Positions 33,664 to 40,496 of a stretch of DNA of 40,496 nucleotides are shown piece after piece. Under the pieces are notes generated by a model. That model was not told the origin of the DNA and ran no database searches. It was given only the letters and a program-made list of their open reading frames with translations. Origin of the DNA: Burkholderiales bacterium (GTDB taxonomy: Bacteria; Pseudomonadota; Gammaproteobacteria; Burkholderiales; Burkholderiaceae_C); assembly GCA_947372225.1 (NCBI GenBank), contig CANBSV010000012.1, positions 1 to 40,496 on the forward strand. The letters run 5' to 3'. The translations under genes were made by a program, and so were the position numbers. Position 1 is the stretch's first letter; the number at the start of each line of letters is the position of its first letter.

Positions 33664-34965
33664 TCAGGCCGCAGGGGACTGCGCCGCGCTCAGCGACGCC
33701 AGCTGCCGCTCGCGGCGGAAGTGGCGCGTGGCAACCAGCATCGACAGCAGCTGAACGGCCGCGCAAAAGTAGAACGGTGCGCCGATGCGCCAGTCGCCGC
33801 GCTCAAGGTGCGACACCGCGCCCATCAGTGGCGCGCCCAGCACAGGGCCGACCACCGCCATCAGGCTGGTGAGCGACGCCACCGAGCCCATGGTCTGACC
33901 CTGGGAGCTCGCGTCGGCAGCGTTCGAGACGATGCTTTGCATCGACGCCGTGACGGTGAAGCCGAGCAGATTCAGCGCGATGATCAGATACATCACCCAG
34001 CCGGCTGGCGCCAGACCCCAGGCCAGGTAGCCCAGCGTGCTCGACACGAGGCCGATGATCGCGAGCTTTTTGGCCTCAAAGCGCTTGAGCAAGCGACCCA
34101 GCAAGACACCTTGCACCAGCGCGGCGGCCAGGCCCACGGCAAACATCGACCAGCCGTTCTCGGTGGGGCCCCAGCCGAATTTGAACGTCGTGTAAAGCAC
34201 CCACACGGTGTACATGACGAACTGCGCGAGGTTGCTCAGCGCGATCACCGCCACCAGCGAGCCCACGCCTTCGAGGCGCCCCAGTTTCTTCAAGGAGGTG
34301 ATCGGGTTGGCTGAACTCCAGGTCACTGCACGGCGTTTGGCCACGGGCAGCGACTCGGGCAGCACGAAATAGCCATAAAGCAGGTTCAGCAACGCCAGCG
34401 AGCCAGCCATAAAAAACGGCAGGTGCAAATCGATGCCGCCAAGCAGACCGCCCATCACCGGGCCGATGATGAAACCCAGCCCGAACATCGCACCCAGCAT
34501 GCCGAAGCGCTTGGCGCGTTCTTCTGGTGTGCTGATGTCCGCCACGTAGGCGTTGGCCACTGCCGCGTTGGCTTGCATGAGGCCGCCCATCAGACGCACG
34601 GCGATCAGCACCCACAGCTGAGTGGCCAGCGCCGTCGCAAAGAAATTGAGCGCCAGCCCGCAAAACCCCAGCAGCAGCACGGGGCGGCGGCCATACCGGT
34701 CAGACAGTCCACCGAGAATCGGCGCCCCGAAAAAATTGGCAGCGCTGTAGGCAAAGGCGACCACGCCGTACCAGAGCACATGCTCGGTGGGGTTGGTCGT
34801 GAAATTGCCGATCAACAGCGGCAGCACCGGCACGATCAGCCCGATCGACACCATGTCGATCAGCACGGTGATCATGATGAATCGCATGGCCGCCTTGCGC
34901 GCGGGCGCGGGCGATGTCTCGGCGCTCGGGGCTGGCGTTGGGTCGGAACGGTCGGGAGTCGGCAT
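33664..34965 (-). CDS. TCR/Tet-like MFS transporter
   Basis: A 433-aa major facilitator protein with 12 helices, like the tetracycline-class DHA1 exporters. LGGLSDRYGRRPVLLLGFCG is the loop 2-3 signature, and GFIIGPVMGGLLGG is the motif C of antiporters in helix 5. The first 25 residues are proline-rich and cytoplasmic. It is wedged between guaB and guaA on the same strand (54 and 43 nt gaps), so it is likely co-expressed with GMP synthesis. A role in drug, nucleoside or nucleobase export is possible; sequence alone does not decide. Confidence 0.83.
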   Translation of the reverse strand: MPTPDRSDPTPAPSAETSPAPARKAAMRFIMITVLIDMVSIGLIVPVLPLLIGNFTTNPTEHVLWYGVVAFAYSAANFFGAPILGGLSDRYGRRPVLLLGFCGLALNFFATALATQLWVLIAVRLMGGLMQANAAVANAYVADISTPEERAKRFGMLGAMFGLGFIIGPVMGGLLGGIDLHLPFFMAGSLALLNLLYGYFVLPESLPVAKRRAVTWSSANPITSLKKLGRLEGVGSLVAVIALSNLAQFVMYTVWVLYTTFKFGWGPTENGWSMFAVGLAAALVQGVLLGRLLKRFEAKKLAIIGLVSSTLGYLAWGLAPAGWVMYLIIALNLLGFTVTASMQSIVSNAADASSQGQTMGSVASLTSLMAVVGPVLGAPLMGAVSHLERGDWRIGAPFYFCAAVQLLSMLVATRHFRRERQLASLSAAQSPAA

Positions 34966-35019
34966 CAGGTTCTTGTCGGGCCATCGAGTGGCCGCGGTTA
35001 TGTGCCGCGGGATGCAGCT

Positions 35020-36489
<1,470 letters not shown>

Positions 36490-36515
36490 GGATTTGGCTC
36501 CTGACGCAAAACGAA

Positions 36516-36521
36516 ATTATA
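36516..36521 (-). promoter_or_regulatory. -10 box of guaB promoter
   Basis: On the minus strand the sequence reads TATAAT, a perfect -10 hexamer, 27 bases upstream of the guaB ATG. No good -35 box is seen at 16-18 bp spacing, so an activator or an extended -10 may help. The AGGAG ribosome site follows near 36498-36502. Confidence 0.55.
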
Positions 36522-36623
36522 GGTAGGCCAGCACGCTTACCCGATGCCTGTGCTTGTATTCGTGCGGCTTCCAGCCGATCGCAGGCTTACACTTTCCCGA
36601 GTTTCAAACGGGGCTGTTCATCC

Positions 36624-37124
36624 ATGCGTGCAAGGCTTGTCAGTGGGGTGGTCGTCGTGTTGCTCTTCGGGCTGTGTTCCAGCGCGTCGGCGCAATGGAA
36701 GTGGCGCGATGCCAAGGGCCAAACGCAATACAGCGATCTGCCGCCGCCAGCGGGAGTCGCCGAATCGAGCATCCTGTCGCGCCCACCGTCCGCCAAGCCG
36801 CACTCTCCTGTGGCGGCTTCAGAGGCGGCGTCCACCGTGATGGCTTCTCCATTGCCATCGGCCAAGACGGTCGACCCCGAACTTGAGGAAAAGCTCCGCA
36901 AGGAGCAGCAGGCCAAGACCGACAAGAGCAAGCTCGAAGAGCAGAAGATCACCACCCAGAAAGCCGACAGTTGCACACGCGCCCGCAGCCAAATGCGCGG
37001 CCTCGATGAGGGTTTGCGGCTCGCTCGGATCAATGCTCAAGGCGAGCGTGAAGTTCTGGATGACAAGGGGCGGGCCGAAGAGTCACGCCGCGTCAAGGCC
37101 ATCATCGCCTCAGACTGCAAGTAG
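36624..37124 (+). CDS. DUF4124 domain exported protein
   Basis: A 166-aa secreted or periplasmic protein. A signal peptide covers about residues 1-23 (LVSGVVVVLLFGLCSSASA). The DUF4124 block follows at once: QWKWRDAKGQTQYSDLPPP. The middle is Pro/Ser/Ala-rich, and residues about 82-115 are strongly charged with Lys and Glu, probably helical. Two cysteines occur in the C-terminal half (TQKADSCTRAR and ASDCK). Function of the family is unknown. Its position next to guaB and before rnfH is common in Burkholderiales. Confidence 0.8.
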   Translation: MRARLVSGVVVVLLFGLCSSASAQWKWRDAKGQTQYSDLPPPAGVAESSILSRPPSAKPHSPVAASEAASTVMASPLPSAKTVDPELEEKLRKEQQAKTDKSKLEEQKITTQKADSCTRARSQMRGLDEGLRLARINAQGEREVLDDKGRAEESRRVKAIIASDCK

Positions 37125-37170
37125 GCGCCCGAGCAGGGCCCATGGCCCGTCACCCCGGGGGCTCGCGCCC

Positions 37171-37482
37171 TCAGCGTTTGGACTTGCTCTGGCCCCGGTG
37201 CCGTACTCGACGGGCATCCTTCGGATCGATCAGCAGGTCACGATAGATCTCGACGCGATCACCGTCTCTCAGCACTTGATCAAGTGGGCGCAACTGGCCC
37301 CACACGCCCACCTTGCTAGAGCGAATGCCATCGGTTTCGACAGGCCATGGCAGGCCGCTTTGTGAAATCGCTTCACGCACGGTCGCACCCATGTCCAGCA
37401 CCAAATGGCAGCGCAGCACCTGACCCGCGGCCGGGCTGCACGCAACCTCCACCCGAACCGACCCGGACTCAGCGCTCGCCAT
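37171..37482 (-). CDS. rnfH: RnfH family protein
   Basis: A 103-aa ubiquitin-like (beta-grasp) protein of the UPF0125/RnfH family. The segments VEVACSPAAGQVL, GATVREAISQSGL, and the LRPLDQVLRDGDRVEIYRDL toward the end are characteristic; the final RRVRHRGQSKSKR is a basic tail. The start overlaps the ratA stop by 14 nt, and the ratA-rnfH pair is widely conserved. Its exact role is unknown; the name reflects linkage with Rnf complexes in some species. Confidence 0.86.
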   Translation of the reverse strand: MASAESGSVRVEVACSPAAGQVLRCHLVLDMGATVREAISQSGLPWPVETDGIRSSKVGVWGQLRPLDQVLRDGDRVEIYRDLLIDPKDARRVRHRGQSKSKR

Positions 37483-37912
37483 AGACCTGAGCAGCCCGCT
37501 TGACGAATGAATCGACGAAGGTGTTGGCGATGCGGTCGAACACAGGACTGATCACCACCTCGAGAGCCCGGCTCGAGAACGCGTATCTCAATTCGAACTC
37601 GACCTTGCAGGCGTTGGGTTCGGCGCCCAGAGGCTCGAACTTCCAGTGACCGTCGAGCACCGAGAAAGGCCCGTCGACCAGACGCAGGCGGACTTCGCGA
37701 TCGGCCACATGCTCATTGGAGGTCGTGAAGGCGTGCCGGATGCCTGAGAAGCCAAGATGCAAACGCGCCCTCATGGCAGTGTCGGTGTGCTCAAGCACCT
37801 CGGCACGCTCGCACCACGGAAGGAACTTCGGGTAGTCGGCCACGCCGGTCACCAGTGCATACATCTCGTGCGGCGAGTACCACAACAGCACTGACTTGTT
37901 GACCTGCTTCAT
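37469..37912 (-). CDS. ratA: RatA-like START/COQ10 family protein
   Basis: A 147-aa protein of the polyketide-cyclase/START fold. The opening MKQVNKSVLLWYSPHEMYALVTGVADYPKFLPWC is the family hallmark, with the hydrophobic pocket region in the middle and RAAQVYGER at the end. In E. coli RatA inhibits 70S ribosome assembly, while the related COQ10 proteins bind ubiquinone; which applies here is not known. ATG at 37912 is the usual start. It is divergent from smpB, with a perfect dyad spanning both promoters. Confidence 0.87.
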   Translation of the reverse strand: MKQVNKSVLLWYSPHEMYALVTGVADYPKFLPWCERAEVLEHTDTAMRARLHLGFSGIRHAFTTSNEHVADREVRLRLVDGPFSVLDGHWKFEPLGAEPNACKVEFELRYAFSSRALEVVISPVFDRIANTFVDSFVKRAAQVYGER

Positions 37913-37930
37913 ACAATGACTCGATTGTAT
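37911..37930. promoter_or_regulatory. Dyad between ratA and smpB with overlapping -10-like boxes
   Basis: ATACAAT (37911-37917) and ATTGTAT (37924-37930) form a perfect 7-bp inverted repeat around GACTCG. Each arm contains TACAAT, which could be a -10 hexamer, one for each divergent gene. The ratA transcript would then have nearly no leader. Good -35 boxes were not found. Confidence 0.4.
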
Positions 37931-37956
37931 TGACGCGTCCTGAGCGCGAAGCCCCC

Positions 37957-38415
37957 ATGCCCATCGCCGAGAACCGACGCGCCAGGTTCGACTATCACAT
38001 CGAAGAGCGATACGAAGCCGGCTTGATGCTGCAAGGCTGGGAGATCAAGGCCATCCGCGCCGGCCAGGTCCAACTGACCGACGGGTACGTGGTGATTCGC
38101 GACGGCGAGCTCTTTCTGATCGGCTGTCGCATCAATGCCCTGGGCAGCGCCTCCACGCACGTCAGCCCCGAAGCCGACCGCACCAAGAAGTTGCTGCTGC
38201 ACAAGGAAGAGATCAAACGGCTCGTGGGCAAGGTCGAGCAAAAGGGCTTCACCCTGGTCCCGCTGGACCTGCACTACAAGGAAGGCCTCGTGAAGATCGA
38301 AATCGCTCTGGCCAAGGGCAAGGCCGAACACGACAAGCGCAACACCGAAAAAGAACGCGACTGGGACCGGGAAAAAGGTCGGTTGATGAGACATAAAGTC
38401 TCATCAAAAGCGTAG
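37957..38415 (+). CDS. smpB: SsrA-binding protein SmpB
   Basis: A 152-aa RNA-binding protein that delivers tmRNA to stalled ribosomes for trans-translation. Conserved blocks are ENRRARFDYHIEERYEAGLMLQGWEIKAIRAGQVQL near the N terminus, then LIGCRINA and the KGFTLVPLDLHYKEG segment. The C-terminal tail (DWDREKGRLMRHK) is basic and expected to mimic a codon-anticodon helix. ATG at 37957 is the standard start. The last codons coincide with a 10-bp hairpin (38383-38407). The tmRNA gene itself is not in the window. Confidence 0.96.
   Translation: MPIAENRRARFDYHIEERYEAGLMLQGWEIKAIRAGQVQLTDGYVVIRDGELFLIGCRINALGSASTHVSPEADRTKKLLLHKEEIKRLVGKVEQKGFTLVPLDLHYKEGLVKIEIALAKGKAEHDKRNTEKERDWDREKGRLMRHKVSSKA
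38383..38407. terminator. Perfect hairpin at the 3' end of smpB
   Basis: TTGATGAGAC (38383-38392), loop ATAAA, GTCTCATCAA (38398-38407) pair over 10 bp. The hairpin lies within the last codons of smpB and 112 bp beyond the stop of the convergent acyltransferase gene. No T-run follows it on either strand, though a CTTTTT is present a few bases on in the minus direction. It may slow transcription or stabilise an RNA end. A further TGATGAGA occurs at 38462-38469. Confidence 0.35.
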
Positions 38416-38517
38416 CGCGCATCGCGAAGCGAGGCACCGAACTTTTCGGCAAAAAGGACGGTGATGAGATTCAAGCCTCGTCGAACGCTTGGCAGCCCCA
38501 GGGGCATTGAGCCCGAC

Positions 38518-39639
38518 TCAATCCGCCACTGGGCGTTGCCCCAAACGCCAACCGGTAGAGCGGCGACGGGTGATCCAGCGCATCGCAGGCGCCTCTGCCA
38601 CGTGGTGGAACCAAGCGCCGACCATGACGCTGAGCACCCACGCAAGGAGCACCCCGAAAGCCTGTGGCCAGGGCTGCGGCGGCACGAACTCGGTGAACGC
38701 GGCGTTGACGACCAGACACACCGGGAAGTGCAGCAGGAACACCGCATAGCTGATGCGGCTCAGGTAATGCACCACGCCAAGCACACGACCGCTGCGGAGC
38801 GTCGCATGCACCGAAAAGCTGCTGCGAGTTCGCTGCCATGCCCAAAGGAGCGCCGCCACCGAAGCGGCCAGAGCCAGCCGTTCCCGCCACTCCAGCCACA
38901 GGCCCAGCAGCACGCTGGCCATCGCCAGGCCGAAGGCCACGCGGGCCGGACGGCCCACGCGAGCCCAGGCCGCCAAGGCGCCCAGTCCGTGGGCGGCAAA
39001 AAAGTACGGCGCGCTGATGTCCCAGTTGGCATTGCGGTTGACCTGCAACGCGGACCACGCCACCGCGCACATCACACCCAGTGGCAAGACCCGACGCGCA
39101 GTGTCCGGTCCCTTTGAGCAGGCCGCCACCAGCGCCATCCACAACAGCAGCGTGGCGTAGAGCTGCAGATCGATCGACACGTACCAGATGCCAGCCGACA
39201 GTGCCTCTTCGCCGATCAGGTCCTGTGCCAGAAACACGTGGGCCAACAACTGCATCGGCGTGGGCGCATCAGGTACGGATGGGTGGTGCATCCATTGGCG
39301 AGCCAGCGCCGCTGCGGCAATTGCCACCACGAGTGCCAGCAACAGCGGCAAAGCCAGACGCAAGTAGCGCTCGAATATCCGTGAGCCAACCCGTGCAGGC
39401 TCGCGCAGATGTCCCTGCGGCGCGAGGCTGGTCGCACTCAGATACCCGCCGACCACCAGGAAAAGCTGCACGACGACCCTGGCGTGGTGGGACAGCCAGT
39501 CCGCCAGTGCCGGCATCAACGGCGCCGCGTAATCGGACATCGGCCCGTAAAACGCCAAGTGATGCAAGACGATCAGCTGCGATCCAATGACCTTCAGCAG
39601 GTCGATCAGCGGCAAGCGGTGCGTCTCGCGGTTGCTCAT
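38518..39639 (-). CDS. Acyltransferase 3 family membrane protein
   Basis: A 373-aa integral-membrane acyltransferase with about ten helices. LIDLLKVIGSQLIVLHHLAFYG carries the double His near residue 26-27, VVVQLFLVVGGYLSA is the second family block, and ERYLRLALPLLLAL resembles the third. Its start overlaps the stop of the metC-like gene by ATGA, so both are probably expressed from the same transcript. Being far from the polysaccharide operon, it may modify another cell-surface glycan. No SGNH domain is attached. Confidence 0.82.
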   Translation of the reverse strand: MSNRETHRLPLIDLLKVIGSQLIVLHHLAFYGPMSDYAAPLMPALADWLSHHARVVVQLFLVVGGYLSATSLAPQGHLREPARVGSRIFERYLRLALPLLLALVVAIAAAALARQWMHHPSVPDAPTPMQLLAHVFLAQDLIGEEALSAGIWYVSIDLQLYATLLLWMALVAACSKGPDTARRVLPLGVMCAVAWSALQVNRNANWDISAPYFFAAHGLGALAAWARVGRPARVAFGLAMASVLLGLWLEWRERLALAASVAALLWAWQRTRSSFSVHATLRSGRVLGVVHYLSRISYAVFLLHFPVCLVVNAAFTEFVPPQPWPQAFGVLLAWVLSVMVGAWFHHVAEAPAMRWITRRRSTGWRLGQRPVAD

Positions 39640-40496
39640 CGCAAGACCGCCAAAGCCTGCGTCAAGTCGGCAATGAGGTCGTCCTCCGACTCCAGCCCCA
39701 CTGAAAACCGCACCAGCACGCCCGGCCAGCTGGGCCGGCTGCGCAGGGATGTCAAGTCGTACGGAACCACCAGACTCACCGGACCGGCCCAGGAGAATCC
39801 GATCTTGAAAAGTCGCAACGCGTCGATGAACGCGTGAACCTGAGCGGTGTTGTAGCGTTCATCGAACACCACCGAAAACAAGCCCGCCGAAGCGCAGCAC
39901 AGACGCCGCCAGGCGGAGTGCCCTGGCGATTCGGGCAGCGCGGGGTGAAGTACAGCAGCCGCCTCGGGGCGCTTGGCCCACCACTGGGCCAACCGGCGCG
40001 AAGCCTGATCCTGCGCGTGATAGCGCAAGGCCAGCGTCGGCAGCGAGCGCAGCAGCAGCTCAGCATCGTTCGCGGCCACGCCGAAGCCCATGCGCATGTG
40101 CGTGGACTTGATGCGCAGGTGCAGGCTTTCATCGCGCGTGGTCACCGAGCCCATCAGCACATCGGCGCCACCCGAAGGGTATTTGGTGAGCGCGTGCACC
40201 GAGATGTCGGCGCCCAGGCCGGGTTCGATGTCAAACGCATTGAAGGCAATGCCCGCGCCCCAGGTGTTGTCCAGCGCCGTCAGCGCGCCATGGGCTCGCG
40301 CCACCCGGATGAGCGCAGGCAGATCGGGGAACTCCATCGTCACAGAGCCGGCAGCCTCGAGCCACACCAGCTTGGTCGCAGGACTCAGCGCAGCGGCCAG
40401 AGAGTCCACGTTCATCGCGTCATAAAAGCGGTGGCCGATGCCCCAGCGGGCCAGCTCGGTTCGAGCCAGATCCTTGCCCGGCCCATACGCGTTGTC
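39636..40496 (-). CDS. metC: Cystathionine beta-lyase, PLP-dependent (5' end outside window)
   Basis: The visible 286 residues belong to the Cys/Met metabolism PLP enzymes. The chain is open to the window edge, so the N terminus is missing; the first residues visible are DNAYGPGKDL, close to the position where the family has its DNAY block. LDNTWGAG and SVHALTKYPSGGADVLMG contain the cofactor aspartate and the Schiff-base lysine (in TKY). This signature favours MetC over CGS/MetB. The reaction would give homocysteine, ammonia and pyruvate from cystathionine. An internal ATG at 40415 is not the true start. It overlaps the acyltransferase by ATGA. Confidence 0.84.
   Translation of the reverse strand, partial: DNAYGPGKDLARTELARWGIGHRFYDAMNVDSLAAALSPATKLVWLEAAGSVTMEFPDLPALIRVARAHGALTALDNTWGAGIAFNAFDIEPGLGADISVHALTKYPSGGADVLMGSVTTRDESLHLRIKSTHMRMGFGVAANDAELLLRSLPTLALRYHAQDQASRRLAQWWAKRPEAAAVLHPALPESPGHSAWRRLCCASAGLFSVVFDERYNTAQVHAFIDALRLFKIGFSWAGPVSLVVPYDLTSLRSRPSWPGVLVRFSVGLESEDDLIADLTQALAVLR

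Noticed and set aside
37125..37170. Bidirectional terminator between the DUF4124 gene and rnfH
   Set aside because: CGAGC and GCTCG can pair across the gap, but the stem is imperfect and no T-run follows on either strand.
38440..38458. Small CCGAA/TTCGG hairpin after smpB as terminator
   Set aside because: Only a 5-bp stem and no T-run in either direction.

Overview
The window looks like chromosomal DNA from a GC-rich betaproteobacterium, most likely Burkholderiales. The evidence is the conserved block smpB / ratA-rnfH / DUF4124 gene / guaB / guaA at the right, plus an exosortase/PEP-CTERM exopolysaccharide locus at the left. No rRNA, tRNA, CRISPR array, transposase or integrase gene was recognised. 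All identifications come from reading motifs and family features; no database search was run.

Region 1 (about 1-24160) is a surface-polysaccharide locus. A leftward run of eleven genes (12785 to 1394) encodes glycosyltransferases, a Wzx-like flippase, a Wzy/ligase-like polymerase, UDP-glucuronate decarboxylase (UDP-xylose supply), a methyltransferase, an acyltransferase and an SGNH hydrolase. Most start/stop junctions overlap. A rightward GT4 gene, a secreted FlgD-Ig/beta-propeller protein, a methyltransferase/acetyltransferase pair, an exosortase fused to an EpsI domain, a GDP-L-fucose synthase, a PrsT-like TPR lipoprotein and one VPEP-type PEP-CTERM protein follow. Together they suggest a Wzx/Wzy-type exopolysaccharide carrying decorated xylose- and fucose-type sugars, coupled to sorting of at least one surface protein. 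Chain-length, export and initiating-transferase genes are not in the window.

Region 2 (about 24230-28800) is an accessory block: a DUF2306 membrane protein and a DHA2-type MFS exporter, a divergent LysR regulator with a long inverted repeat between them, a small monooxygenase-like protein, a 38-codon ORF and a frameshifted isocitrate lyase/PEP mutase family gene.

Region 3 (about 29000-32060) looks like a worn integration hot spot at the 3' end of guaA. The last bases of guaA plus its downstream flank are repeated exactly (43 bp) 1.64 kb away, and a third degraded copy lies 1.38 kb further on. The three copies bound two small cargo segments, a terC gene and a higBA toxin-antitoxin pair. No integrase remains.

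Region 4 (32043-40496) is core metabolism and translation: guaA, an MFS transporter, guaB, a DUF4124 protein, rnfH, ratA, smpB, then another acyltransferase overlapping a metC-like gene that is cut by the window edge.
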